Of a stretch of DNA of 64,000 nt, positions 9,233-20,431 are shown piece after piece (positions within the stretch are counted from its first letter, which is position 1; each line of letters begins with the position of its first letter). Source of the stretch: Siphonodentalium dalli (taxonomy: Eukaryota; Mollusca; Scaphopoda; Gadilida; Siphonodentaliidae). The stretch is taken from the NCBI GenBank assembly GCA_032622095.1, contig CP136066.1, positions 144,861,559 to 144,925,558 of the forward strand, in the 5' to 3' direction. The position numbers and the translations under genes were made by a program. The notes below the pieces were generated by a model that worked only from the letters and a program-made list of their open reading frames with translations, ran no database searches and was not told the DNA's origin.

Positions 9233-10270
9233 CACGACAACTAGTTTTCACGGCTGGCTCAACCAATTTTCGTGGCTGGTTATCTAGCTAAGCCGGCTCA
9301 GTCGCGACATTCGTGGCTGACGAAATATGGCAGCTCAGCGCGACTGAGACGTTATCATTCAGCGTATTTCGTTTCAGAAATTATCCTAATCCCTGGTTAT
9401 AGACACCCGCTAGTTTTGGCGTTTGTTGTGAACCCGTAGAAGTCCAGACCACGTGCATTCTTTTGGTGTTGGGCTTTTCCATTATGGCGAAGTACACGAA
9501 GGAGTCAGTAAAGGACTGGCAGGGATTGCTAATTATATGTAGTTTCCCATCTATATAATCGGTATAAGTTACATTGGGGCTTCTGTCGACTTCAGACGGC
9601 TATATCATCACTGACATCTTGCGATATATGCATTCATCATTTGATGCTGAATCCGATAGTATTGATATATAATATTTCAAACTATTTTCTATTCTCTTCT
9701 ATGGCTTATATGCATATATTGACAAATGTCAGCGATGTCTGAGACTGAGTCGTGTCGAAATAAACAATTTATACTTTAAACCCTTTCAATACTGAATGGA
9801 TGCTCCCACTCCGTTATATGGATGCATGCACTGGAATAGTCTATTCCATGCACAATGAGAGGCCCCGGGTGTTCTGAAAGTGTAACGACCATGCCGTGTC
9901 CATACGAGAATGCCAATATTAGGCAATGCGGTTTAGTTATTTGTGATTCGCAGTACAGCTGTCCTTAACATATAAGTCCATGCCATGGCTCAGCCATTTT
10001 ACAATTCCGGCGGCGGAGATGTTTTCATGTGGCTGGCGTTGGAGATAATATGGCTGGCGGCGGCTTGTGGCCAATATGGCTGGCGGCAGCATGCGATGGC
10101 GGCTTCGGGCTCCACACATGGCCACCGAAGCAACCCCAAAAAAAGGAAGCTCAAATGGCCGCTGTATTCTGACGTCGCACTTAGGAAACTATACATGTAT
10201 ATGCACATTTTAAGGTCTCTATAGTATATATATATATATATGAGATAGAGCACAGTACAGTGGCCATTTG
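9233..10270. other. Unassigned stretch with GGCGG-rich repeats
   Basis: 9240-9350 repeats CGTGGCTG-type words. 10,000-10,110 repeats ATATGGCTGGCGGCGG-type words, giving spurious open frames on both strands. A TA dinucleotide run lies just inside at about 10,221-10,241. I see no gene. Confidence 0.35.
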
Positions 10271-10375
10271 AGCTTCTGGCCGTGTGGTATTTACGTCGGA
10301 CTTTGAGTCGCAAGGCGTGCTCGCCGTCATGGACCGGGGTTCGAATCCCACCCAATCCAAAAAAAATTGCACCGT
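10271..10375 (+). mobile_element. tRNA-derived SINE head
   Basis: The A-box-like TGGCCGTGTGGTA (10,277-10,289) and B box GGTTCGAATCCC (10,338-10,349) are nearly identical to the inverted copy at 9.2 kb, followed by an A-rich run. The 3' body of the family is missing here. Confidence 0.6.
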
Positions 10376-11569
10376 CTCAAAAATAAAATTTGCTTCTAAA
10401 AATAGGCACCTGGTGTGTTGTATATTCCCAAGCATGTTCTAAGGGCCAGCTCGGCTCGGCATGTTTCGGAGGCAATAAATATAACATTGCTACTGTGCTA
10501 TATCTCCTATTAAAATAAACACAGTTCCAGTCCTCTCCATATGGTGAAATCACTAGTGAGCAATGAGGAGCTCCCCTTAAAATAATTCTAGGCGAGTGGC
10601 GAGTAGCTCTCCTACAAAATGTCGAGGCGAGTAGTACCCCAAGCAGGAGAGGGGGAGTACGGGAGGGGTCAGGGGGCCTCCCCCGGGTAATTAAAAAAAT
10701 TAGATGCTCTGAGATTGAATCTGGAGCCTTTTAATGCTCCAATCAGTGAACAACACGTTATTATGTGACTTAAGTCACTGTAGTGATGTATCGACATCGA
10801 CCATTTACTTCGAGCGGTTTTTTGTCTTTTTGACAGCAAATCAATCTAATGAATGGGTCATACTTTACCGGTATTTATTTAAAAGTACTAGGGTTTCCAG
10901 TGGGATTTCAAGGAATGAGGGAACCAAGAACTGCAATATGAATTTCTATGTTAGTTACTATTTATGTATTTTGTTGTATTGATGTTACATTAGTTATGTT
11001 GTATGCAGTTGTATACAGTTTTATATGTTATATCTCACTGTGACCACTCATGACATACATGACATACTTCCGGTATTTACTCAAAACACGCAGGTATCCT
11101 CTATGTATAATAAAAAAAAATTTAAACCATGATAAACTATGCGAAAATATGAGAATGGATTTTTTTTTCATTGCAATTTTTTTCCTCGCCCAAAACCGGA
11201 CACACCCCATGGTTTCAACTGTTACAGGGAGAATTTGTTGACAAAAACTTAAAATATAGAGCCCCCCCTCACTTGTATAAGGCTATAACATGTACTACTA
11301 TATGAATCTGATTGTTTCAATTCATGTTGAAGCTGTAATTTGTCTTAGAAATGATTTTGGAAAAAATGACATCAGAAAAAATCTGCATTCCGGGCTCGGG
11401 GACACCCACCCACCCGGTCCTTGTATCCTGTAATTTTTTTCCGACCCCCCCCCTGCTGTGAGCCGGAAATTACGGAAGCCCTTGCAGAACATTCAAGTCC
11501 AAAATGGAAACATCTATGCAAGATAGAATTCAATCAATCTCAAAATTGCTGATACATATATAGGCTCCC
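10376..11569. other. Unassigned stretch
   Basis: Contains a degenerate GGCGAGTAG-type repeat near 10,590-10,640. A C-run block at 11,386-11,460 is the inverse of 8605-8690. No coding region is recognised; ORFs of 60-80 codons here lack any family feature. Confidence 0.35.
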
Positions 11570-11735
11570 ATGTTTATAATGTTTTGTATGCAAAAATGGT
11601 AATACACCAGAGTATAATGTAGGTGGGATATGCCATACACGGGTACGGTATGTCATTTTTACATGGGTTTTACATGTCCTTTTACCAGAGAAAGTTTACA
11701 CGGGCATGAGCGATAACTCTATTTCACAATAGAAC
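11570..11735. repeat. TTTACCAGAGTA-motif repeat
   Basis: Carries ACCAGAGTATA, GGGTTTTACATG and TTTTACCAGAGAA words and ends with GAGCGATAACTCTATTTCAC. That end recurs in inverse orientation at about 59,706-59,735, next to the same kind of motifs. Confidence 0.5.
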
Positions 11736-12059
11736 ATTACGCAGCTGTTGTGTTTTCTGTCTTTTTTTGTGAGAATAAAATCATAGTTTGTTCGATAATC
11801 AGTGGAAAACAATTGTACCCGGTGTCATTCTCAAACGTTATCAGAATGGGGCAAGACTATTCTTATAAATAAGTCAGCTGTCCAGAAGAGTTGAACACCT
11901 TGCATAATAATCAAATGTGCCATTCATATGACCTCCAATCTATTGTCTCAAATTTTAAAGCTTACATACAAGGCTTACTCACATCCTGGCATAATACCTT
12001 GGTGAAATACAAAGTTGGCACACATTAGCATGCATGTTCTTGTTTATGGGCCAAGCTGG

Positions 12060-12410
12060 ACCAATTAAACGGTCCGGTGGGGTGGCCCACCCCAAGTTAT
12101 CTTAGAAAATAATCCGAAATACCACTCCAATCTAGCCCGTGCGGTGGCCACAGGAGGCGGCAAAAGTGGCACCCATTAGCGAAAAAAATCTTGATTATGG
12201 GCCGGTTTTGACTGAATAAACGGTGCCTTTGTGGGTTGGCCCATATAGCTCCAAGTTATCTTTTTGAATAAGGGGGGTTTTTGACCAAACAAACGGTGCG
12301 ATGGGTGGCCCACCCCGAATTAATCCCAGAAAATCAGAAAACCGCATGCACCGCTCTAGTCCGTGCGGAGACAACAGGGCGGGAAAAGTGACATACATTA
12401 CCGTTTCGGA
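12060..12410. repeat. Diverged direct duplication
   Basis: A block of about 118 bases at 12,064-12,180 is repeated at 12,286-12,404. The copies share AAACGGTSCG, GTGGCCCACCCC and CCGTGCGG words, and a partial third lies between them. No gene. Confidence 0.5.
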
Positions 12411-12527
12411 TATCCAAACTGGAACAATGCATGGTTACCATGGCAGCCATTTTGATGAAAGCGCCTATTTTTCTCCCAATTTTAGCCAGTATGCATTGCT
12501 GTTGCCCAGTAATATAGGCCAGTAATA

Positions 12528-12669
12528 GTCCAGCAACTTAGGCTATTCGGATTAAGAGGAATTTTAATATTTGGATATTTACGAATCTCTTAATCTATAA
12601 GGATTAAGATAATCATAAATGTCCAAATATTAATATATATCTTAATCCGAATAGCTTAATTTGTTGGAC
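12528..12669. mobile_element. TA-flanked hairpin MITE, 142 bp
   Basis: The inverted repeat spans nearly the whole element: GTCCAGCAAC at the left pairs with TTTGTTGGAC at the right, and CTATTCGGATTAAGA pairs with TCTTAATCCGAATAG. TA lies at each boundary (12,526-12,527 and 12,670-12,671), as expected for Tc1/mariner-type insertion. Confidence 0.75.
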
Positions 12670-12839
12670 TAGGCCAGGGATGCTGGGATATCGCTGGTAA
12701 GTTCAACTACTGGCTAATTAGCTGTAGTTACTAATAGCTTGTTTTAATTATCATAAATGATGTGACATGACAATCGCCTTCATGATACGAAATTATTTTA
12801 GGGTTGATTCTTGATCTTTTGTATCCAGTATATATATAT

Positions 12840-13075
12840 CCTCCTGGGCCAGTGTGTGTTAAAATTGTATAACTGTGTTTACTGTGAGCGTGCTTTGATC
12901 GTGTCTGATATGTGTGACCGATTATTGTGTATCTTCGTCTAGCGTTTGGGTTTCTGTTGTAGTAACACGTGGTTTCGGTCCGAAGGGAATAAAGTTATCT
13001 TTCGTTGGCATTCTGTGTTGATTCATTGATTACTGGTCGTCTTCACTTAATGGCGTGGTGGCAGCGTTGTTGTAC
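12840..13075 (+). mobile_element. Possible LTR end with primer-binding site
   Basis: The sequence GGGAATAAAGTTATC (about 12,988) resembles a polyadenylation region. It is followed near 13,051 by TGGCGTGGTGGCAGCG, which resembles the TGG-initial tRNA primer-binding site placed directly after a 5' LTR. An ATG-initiated frame near 13,107 runs only about 28 codons. The block 12,849-12,896 recurs at 14,631-14,683. No gag-pol frames remain, so this would be a remnant. Confidence 0.35.
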
Positions 13076-13279
13076 AAACTCTTGTAACTCAACTCCAGAA
13101 TCGAACGATGACCAGGTTGCAGACAAAGTTGCAGATCTTTGACCACATCGCAAATATTAGCGGCAGGTGCCCGTTCAAAACGTTGTTCGAAAAAACGATC
13201 GTCGACTGAGTTCCCGCTATTTTGACCGGAACACGTATATCAGCATTCCGTTAAAACGACACTCGCCTCACCCTATCTC

Positions 13280-13640
13280 ACCCAGGATGCCCCCACCCCC
13301 ACCCCCCCTGGAATACGGAATACCACTTAACACAGAGGGTGGAATACGGAATACCAGTTAACAGCCATATGGATAAATTTTCTACTGCCGTACGAACGCC
13401 GGCCATCCCGCAGTGTCCACGTCTAAAATGATCTAAAATGACGATGATCGACGATCTGCATGTCAAACCGTGAATTTATTGTACAAAAATCATTTATATT
13501 ATTATATTATTATTATGATCATTTTTTGGAAGGTCGGCGTACGAATACCGGTATTTTTGGAATACCGAATACCTCCTAACAGAGGGGTCGGAATACGGCG
13601 TACCTCATAACAGGGCATGGAATACGGCGTACGAAAGGGG
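13280..13640. repeat. GGAATACGG minisatellite
   Basis: The phrases GGAATACGGAATACC and GGAATACGGCGTAC recur at intervals of 30-40 bases in two clusters (13,308-13,360 and 13,530-13,640), with C-runs nearby. They explain the proline-rich accidental ORFs here. Confidence 0.55.
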
Positions 13641-15170
13641 GGTGGGGGCCTCACCCAGCTAGGGAAGAGTTTTGAGTATATGTAGGCGGGATTGGTGTTG
13701 CCCGATGAAGTCGACAATTATTCAGTCGGTTCTTGGTATACGTCACACCTCCTCTGCAGTTCATCTACATTGACTGCCGTGCATAGACTGTATATGTTGT
13801 GCTCGAATACTTGCCAGCTATTGAATGATGATGGGAGTGCTATGTTATTGAATGACCACTTGGGCATGCGCCGTTGTGCTTTTACCATGTATCATGAACA
13901 CTATTATAGCCAGGTGACCTGATGGAAGTATGATGAGGTTTCATATTTCTTTTATATCCAGTTGCCAAGGATTGGAAGAACTTGGTCTGTTTTCAATTGT
14001 ATAATTACTTCTGTTTAATGGCTCCCTGTGGCAAGAAGGCACATAGCACACATGATGCATCGCATTCACATACATTTTATTTACTATTCGTTCTGTATGT
14101 ATGTTCCACACAGCCTTCAACACTTTGGTTACCTGATCAGTTTGAATATGGATGTTTGTTCCAAGGATCTAGTTCTCCATCGCTCTTACCTGTACCGTAT
14201 GCATCATCAATTTTCAATTACTGCATGACTCAGACTGAGTTTACAGTAATGACATTCTCCTGACAATAACTTTCAAGCTACTTAAAGTGTATACCTTGAC
14301 ATTCAGTTCACACCACCACTTGGACCTTGGCCATGCTCTGACATTTGAAAATACTGACTGCTCTTAAAGTTATACTGGTATCGGGATATGACATTTGCAA
14401 GAAGCTGTAACATTTGTTTTTATTTCGTTACATAACTTTGTTTTATTATGCCTCGTTGAGTATATATCCTAAAAGAGACCGGGGAGAGAGTTAAGAGAAA
14501 AATGGTTGCACCGGTTGCACCAGTGTGTATTCATGTTGTGTGGCGCTTATATATTATTTTATATATGTGTGACTTCACCAGTTTATATTAATGGTGTGTG
14601 TTTGCCGAAAGGCCAGAGAACTGGTCACACGCCAGTGTATGTATGTGTTAAAGTTGTATAACTGTGTTTACTGTGAGCGTGCTTTAACACACACTGGCGC
14701 TGGATATATTAAATTTCGTTGAATAATATGTTGATAAATAATACGTTTTGGGCAATCGTATACTGCAGTTTACCATGGTTAGCATTATTTTGGGGCAATT
14801 AATCGATTCTGATAACTGAAGCGGCATTTAAAAAAATGTTGTTGTTGTTGTTGGAATCTGATGATATGGGGATAATCGAATCGGATTGGGTACCTTTAAA
14901 AGCCCCGTATGCTCACTTCTATACCCCAGTCCCAAAATAGACCGACAGATATATTGAAAAAACCTTTATACCGACATTATTTTTGCAACATAATTAGGAC
15001 GTATATTTAAGTCATAGAAGTTAAGCAAGTCGGGTTTCGATTTTTCTTCACCATGCAAGGAAATATGAAGAGCTTAATTCCCTGTTAACCCATTCCTGGT
15101 TTGTTAAAGAGCGTTTATCTCTTTTCTATGGGAAGTGTTTTTTCTTCTTCAGAATGTACAAAGTATATTA
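13641..15170. other. Unassigned stretch with repeat pieces
   Basis: 14,631-14,700 forms a hairpin (GTGTGTTAAAG near its complement CTTTAACACACACTGGCG). 14,705-14,905 is a diverged copy of the right part of the TTAA element at 25.57-25.97 kb, ending in CGGATTGGGTACCTTTAA. The ORFs between 13,692 and 14,263 overlap in several frames and show no family signature. Confidence 0.4.
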
Positions 15171-15176
15171 TGCCGT
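15171..15176 (+). repeat. Left 6-bp target-site duplication TGCCGT
   Basis: TGCCGT directly abuts the first base of the giant palindrome. The same hexamer in the same orientation directly abuts its last base at 24,643-24,648. Polinton/Maverick integrases generate 6-bp duplications. Confidence 0.7.
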
Positions 15177-15550
15177 AGAAGAATAGGCGTCTCGTTGGTG
15201 TCACATCTAAAAATAGAATCTTTGGGGTCTAAAATTGGTTGTACTAAAATATTCCCAAAATATCAAAAACCCAAAAATTATTTTTCCAAAAAAAATTTCA
15301 AAACTTCCAAAATTTATTTTTTCCAAAAAATTTAAAAACTTCCAAAAAATTTCAAAACCCTAAAATTTCAAAAGAAAAAATTTCAAAACCCTCAAAATTA
15401 TTTCTCCAAAAAAAGTTTAAATAAAAAATTTATAACGAGTTTTAGGTTTCTGATAATCTCGATATTAAAATGTCGAATGTTAAATTATTTGCGCGTAATA
15501 TCTTTCGTTATTTTTTTTGTTCAAATATTTTTCAATGTATTTATTAATCG

Positions 15551-15943
15551 ATGTTTAGAAATAGCTTTATTGGACATTGTGACCATCGATATGAATGCAT
15601 ACATTCCAGTGTTTTATCGGACGCAGTTCATATAATTGTCATACCTGAAAATAGACACTATTACTTTTACATAAATAATAAAGAGCGTTTATTCTTTACA
15701 CTCTCTCTATCCCATATGACAGGTGTGTATTATCGTGAATTATTGGAAGTATTGAGACTAACGGTCGAAAATTGTAATGTGAAATTACAACCCTCCAGAA
15801 TGAATTGTCATATTCGCTGTACACGCAATCACACACGCGACATTGGTGGTAACAATGTGTCTTTCACACCTTTGCTTTACCAAATGAATTATATTATTTC
15901 CCCGTTCACAGTTATATGCTATTCAGAAAACATATCGATTTAA
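15551..15943 (+). CDS. Unassigned 130-codon ORF in left arm
   Basis: Encodes a histidine- and cysteine-containing protein of no family I recognise; its mirror at 23,876-24,268 on the minus strand differs at one residue (Leu versus Ser near residue 65). Conservation between arms says little, since the arms are near-identical throughout. There is no TATA box or AATAAA at tidy spacing comparable to the zinc-finger gene. It could be a small element gene or simply an open stretch. Confidence 0.25.
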   Translation: MFRNSFIGHCDHRYECIHSSVLSDAVHIIVIPENRHYYFYINNKERLFFTLSLSHMTGVYYRELLEVLRLTVENCNVKLQPSRMNCHIRCTRNHTRDIGGNNVSFTPLLYQMNYIISPFTVICYSENISI

Positions 15944-16651
15944 TGTCTGAACAAACGGGTTAGTATCAATTAAGGTTGATAAACTGTGTCATTCACACGA
16001 TAATTAGTTAGCCAAAAACATGCATACGTCCAGGACACTCAATTATAGAAATTGCTTTGATGACATTGTTATAACAACATTACGTAATAACCACTTATCG
16101 CCCCACATTCATACTTACGCTTTGGACATTTTATCAGTTTATCACGTGATCACTAAATGTGGCAATCGGGTATCCACCGATGCCTGCAATATATTATTTA
16201 TAATAATTGGACTCATTGATCTCACGTGAATAATACTCTTAGTTGTTCCAATAAAATAGTTATCAAATTCGATCACCAATAGATTTGACTGTGGAATGTA
16301 ATGACCTTTTAACTTATTTATCGATCTAAAGGGACACTCATTATGAATGAATGTTAACAATACAAGCGCACGAATGAAGAGCGTTGAACATATACGAAAT
16401 TACTACACGAATTAATTGAACCTTGAAATTTATATTTCACATCTTACCAACAACAGTTACAGACATAATCATAGTATTATACTGTCTTGCATGTACACAC
16501 GCTATGACATCATTAAGGGCGGACAATCCACTCACGGTGTGACAACAGATACGGACATAGGCATAGTGTTATACAGTCTTCTATGTACCCACGCTATGAC
16601 ACCATTAACGTACATTGGATGTTAGGTCTATGACTCTTGAGTATGCACCAA

Positions 16652-17176
16652 TCAATGAGCAAATGAGCAAAAAAATGAGCAAATGAGCAAAAAAATGAGC
16701 ACATGAGCAAGAAAATGAGCAAATTAGCAAGAAAATGAGCAAATGAGCAAGAAAATGAGCAAATGAGCAATAAAAATGAGCAAATGAGCAAAAAAATGAG
16801 CAAATGAGCAAAAAAATGAGCACATGAGCAAGAAAATGAGCAAATGAGCAAGAAAATGAGCAAATGAGCAAGAAAATGAGCAAATGAGCAATAAAAATGA
16901 GCAAATGAGCAAAAAAATGAGCAAATGAGCAATAAAAATGAGCAAATGAGCAAAAAAATGAGCAAATGAGCAAGAACATGAGCAAATAAGCAATAAAAAT
17001 GAGCAAATGAGCAAAAAAATGAGCAAATGAGCAAGAAAATGAGCAAATGAGCAAGAAAATGAGCAAATGAGCAATAAAAATGAGCAAATGAGCAAATAAA
17101 TGAGCAAATGAGCAAAAAAATGAGCAATAAAATGAGCAAATGAGCAATAAAAATGAGCAAATGAGCAAAAAAATGG
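16652..17176. repeat. AGCAAATG minisatellite, left copy
   Basis: About 525 bases of alternating TGAGCAAA and TGAGCAAAAAAA/TGAGCAAGAAAA words, roughly 20 bases per compound unit. On the minus strand all three frames stay open, giving artificial Leu/Ile/Cys/Ser/His/Phe proteins that look like membrane proteins. The right-arm copy is about 110 bases longer. Confidence 0.9.
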
Positions 17177-18479
17177 GCATACCTGTATGTAGGCCTATCA
17201 GTGGAAGAATAGTCTGCCGGAGAAGTACTGTGTAGACAGGTCTTGACGGTAAGAGAGTCAGACGAGAAGTGAAGGCTTGGCTATTAAAACATAGTAATGC
17301 GATAGCGAACATCAAACGAGTCTGCGCACACATATCTGTCAAAAGGATACAATAGCAGTCATTGGTCAATTTATCCCCGGTGTCAGCTCAGTACCCAATC
17401 GGGACGAAGCCGAAGGTCAACTCATTTTTTTTTTGTGCTCATTATAGTACGTCACTTGGACATTTTATCAGTTTATCACGTGATCACTAAATGTGGCAAT
17501 CGGGTATCCACCGATGCCTGCAATTTATTATTTATAATAATTGGACTCATTGATCTCACGTAAATAATACTCTTAGTTGTTCCAATAAAATAGTTATCAA
17601 ATTCGATCACCAATAGATTTGACTGTGGAATATAATGACCTTTAACTTATTTATCGATCTATGTTAGAACATGGTCTTAACAAAAAACTTGACCATAACA
17701 AAAATTACCTTACATTTATGCATGAATCTAATTAGACCATACGTAAATATTGTCAGCTTATCGTCTGATGAGCAAATCCGATGTTTATCAAAAATAGTAC
17801 AACTTCCAGTTGGTAATTACTCTTACGAATGAAGAGCGTTGAACATATACGAAATTACTACACGAATGAACTGAAATTTATATTTTCACATCTTACCAAC
17901 AACAGATACAGACATAGTCATAGTGTTATACTATCTTACATGTACCCATGCTATGACATCATTCGAAGGGGCAATACACTCAAGGAGTTAAAGTGACACG
18001 AAACAAGGGACGTGATGTAATATTGGTATTTGAATCTTAAAGGAACACAAGACACTCTAAAGGGACACTCATTATGAATGAATGTTAACAATACAAGCGC
18101 ACGAATGAAGAGCGTTGAACATATACAAAATTACTACACGAATGAATTGAACCTTGAAATTTATATTTCACATCTTACCAACAACAGCTACAGGCATTAT
18201 CATAGGGTTATACTGTCTTGCATATACACACGCTATGACATCATTAAAGGCGGACAATCCACTCACGGTGTGACAACAGATACAGACATAGGCATAGTGT
18301 TATACAGTCTTCTATGTACCAATGCTATGACATAATTAAAGGGGGATAATACACGCACGGTGTGGAATGTTAAAGTGACACGCGGTAAGGGACGTGATGT
18401 AATATTGGTGAAACCCCCTCCCCCACTTATAGATATATAACGAAGACGAGAATAACATGTTGATGAAGTTTATTGAAAT

Positions 18480-19082
18480 TTAATCATTGTCTGAATCTTC
18501 GCCCGTTAGATTTACTTCTAAGAGTTTCTTGAATTTTCTCATCGCTTCATCCGCAGCCCATTCATTATTATATCCGTGTTTGGTCAGTTTGACCATTTTC
18601 TTCATGATAGCGTTATGTATGCGGGATGTTTTCAATCGATGCTGGTATTCTATCAATCGTCTGTAACTTTTGAGAAAGAGAGAAAACTCTGTGTCGATGC
18701 GTTCTAGCTGAGCTTTTCCATCATCCTCTTCTCCCGACACGCCCTCTTCTTCCATCAGTTGATCAAACTTATCAGACAATGCTTTCACATCATCGATGAC
18801 GCGTTTCATCATACTTTTGAATGTGTTCATCTCATTGACGCATCGCGCAGCTTTCTTACGGCCGAATACCGTTCTACTACCGGCGATAGTATCATCCTCT
18901 GAATCTGATAGAGTTCCCCGTTCATCTTCATCTGAATCTAGACCCGCTTCGTCAGATTCATCGGTATCTTCTCCGAAGAGAGTTGGTTTTGTCTCGGACA
19001 TAACTCCGTGTTTAATCTGTTTATGTCTTTGTAGATTGTAGTTCGTCGATAAAATAATGCCACATAAATCACACCCGTGCAT
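18480..19082 (-). CDS. C2H2 finger / acidic / helical protein, left arm
   Basis: 200 residues. One classical finger, Cys-x2-Cys-x12-His-x4-His, occupies about residues 4-25. An acidic Asp/Glu/Ser stretch (about 36-66) and a basic turn near residue 74 (GRKK) follow, then a long charged helical region to the end. It differs from the right-arm copy at one residue (Leu versus Val near 126). By architecture it resembles the C2H2 proteins I recall from F54H12.2-type virus-like elements; a DNA-binding or replication role would be inference. Its ATG lies within the end of the upstream finger ORF (19,069-19,278), so the two may form one two-finger protein by frameshifting, or a coupled pair. An AATAAA signal follows the stop within a few bases. 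Confidence 0.65.
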   Translation of the reverse strand: MHGCDLCGIILSTNYNLQRHKQIKHGVMSETKPTLFGEDTDESDEAGLDSDEDERGTLSDSEDDTIAGSRTVFGRKKAARCVNEMNTFKSMMKRVIDDVKALSDKFDQLMEEEGVSGEEDDGKAQLERIDTEFSLFLKSYRRLIEYQHRLKTSRIHNAIMKKMVKLTKHGYNNEWAADEAMRKFKKLLEVNLTGEDSDND

Positions 19083-19159
19083 TATCGCGAATTATTGGAA
19101 GAACCATCACTCTTATAAGTATTTGTTGTTGTTGTTGTGGCTGATGTGGCTGATGATAC

Positions 19160-19190
<31 letters not shown>

Positions 19191-19278
19191 CTGAAGGTGT
19201 GTGTTTAACTTTGATATGACGCTTCAAACTATCTTGCCAAGCATAGACACTTAAGCACTCTTCACATTGATACTTCAT
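19069..19278 (-). CDS. Small C2H2 finger protein with polyglutamine, left arm
   Basis: 69 residues: a C2H2 finger (Cys-x2-Cys-x12-His-x4-His, residues 4-25) and then a CAA-encoded glutamine tract of ten, a His/Pro/Gln stretch and a second glutamine run. The C-terminal residues overlap the start of the next ORF in another frame by 14 bases. The right-arm copy has one glutamine fewer, a simple CAA slippage. Upstream on this strand is the same TATATAAATA box as in the right arm (mirror of 20,378-20,387). The short leader between box and ATG implies a viral-style compact promoter. Confidence 0.6.
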
Positions 19279-19540
19279 TTTCCTATATAATCAGTGAAAT
19301 CGAGCGTTCTTCTATGCACCTATATTTATATAGAACAGAAACAAGGGAAACGTGGTGGACTAGTTAACTAGTTCAGGCTGTCGTTCACAACGTCTCTTAT
19401 TGTTGTTTGTACTGGATACAAATTTATCACATTAGCTACAATACAACCTACCTATCCAAATGTCAATGCAATTATGAGTGATTTCAATATGAACACTCTA
19501 TTATATAGATATGTGTAACCTGGTGACTGACATGATGCTA

Positions 19541-19755
19541 CAGTTATGCACTAAATAATGGACTGCTTAACCACAGCAGAATTATAGGTAACTTTTCAGG
19601 AGTTAGTCGGAAATATGGCTTGTTGCCATTCATCGGAAAGCTCTCACCGCCGCCGGCGGCGGCGGCGGCGGTATTGCGATATTTTACTGCGGCGGCGGTG
19701 TCGCCACCGCCGCCGGGGTCCGCCGCCGTCGGACCCCACAGTAAAATACTGCAAT

Positions 19756-19786
<31 letters not shown>

Positions 19787-19896
19787 GCGGTGAGAGCTTT
19801 CCGATGAATGGCAACAAGCCATATTTCCGACTAACTCCTGAAAAGTTACCTATAATTCTGCTGTGGTTAAGCAGTCCATTATTTAGTGCATAACTG
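19541..19896. mobile_element. TA-flanked foldback element at palindrome axis
   Basis: Starts CAGTTATGCACTAAATAATG after TA and ends with its complement before TA. The arms share CACAGCAGAATTATAGGTAA, GTCGGAAATATGGCTTG and CATTCATCGGAAAGCTCTC with the 213-bp foldback at 47,672-47,884, in the same order. Between the arms sit CCG/CGG trinucleotide runs and the words GTATTGCGATATTTTACTG / CAGTAAAATACTGCAAT. Confidence 0.75.
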
Positions 19897-19990
19897 TATC
19901 ATCATGTCAGTCACCAGGTTACACATATCTATATAATAGAGTGTTCATATTGAAATCACTCATAATTGCATTGACATTTGGATAGGTAGG
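19709..19990. repeat. Central 282-bp spacer: extra copy of right inner arm
   Basis: After a short unique GC-rich join (GGGGTCCGCCGCCGTCGGAC), this segment repeats almost exactly the sequence found again at about 20,015-20,264. The right side therefore has two direct copies of the inner arm where the left has one. Confidence 0.7.
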
Positions 19991-20377
19991 GGTGGCGACA
20001 CCGCCGCCGCAGTAAAATATCGCAATACCGCAATGCCGCCGCCGCCGCCGCCGCCGGCGGCGGTGAGAGCTTTCCGATGAATGGCAACAAGCCATATTTC
20101 CGACTAACTCCTGAAAAGTTACCTATAATTCTGCTGTGGTTAAGCAGTCCATTATTTAGTGCATAACTGTATCATCATGTCAGTCACCAGGTTACACATA
20201 TCTATATAATAGAGTGTTCATATTGAAATCACTCATAATTGCATTGACATTTGGATAGGTAGGTTGTATTGTAGCTAATGTGATAAATTTGTATCCAGTA
20301 CAAACAACAATAAGAGACGTTGTGAACGACAGCCTGAACTAGTTAACTAGTCCACCACGTTTCCCTTGTTTCTGTTC

Positions 20378-20387
20378 TATATAAATA
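20378..20387 (+). promoter_or_regulatory. TATA box of right-arm finger gene
   Basis: TATATAAATA stands 54 bases before ATG 20,432, so transcription would start about 20,408 and give a leader of about 25 bases. The mirror site occurs in the left arm. Confidence 0.6.
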
Positions 20388-20431
20388 TAGGTGCATAGAA
20401 GAACGCTCGATTTCACTGATTATATAGGAAA

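Larger units (their letters stand above)
15177..19708 (+). repeat. Left arm of giant palindrome
   Basis: About 4.53 kb. From outside in: a subterminal A-rich zone of AAAAATTTC-type words (15,240-15,420); a shadow ORF 15,551-15,943 mirrored at 23,876-24,268; two copies of a 200-base block (16,125-16,320 and 17,457-17,662); and the AGCAAATG minisatellite. Three copies of a block containing GAAGAGCGTTGAACATAT follow (16,357-16,610; 17,822-17,995; 18,093-18,345), then the C2H2 gene pair reading outward, and half of a foldback element at the axis. Confidence 0.85.

Noticed and set aside
16594-17369. Long minus-strand ORFs (127-254 codons) that look like Leu/Phe/Cys-rich membrane proteins
   Set aside because: Encoded entirely by the AGCAAATG minisatellite, with all three frames open because the unit has no stop on that strand.
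18796-19041. Plus-strand Ser/Arg-rich ORF (and its mirror at 20,666-20,911)
   Set aside because: Antisense shadow of the acidic region of the zinc-finger gene.
19544-19893. Arg-rich and Ala-rich ORFs at the palindrome axis
   Set aside because: Encoded by CGG/GCC triplets and the foldback arms; both strands give the same protein ends because the sequence is palindromic.
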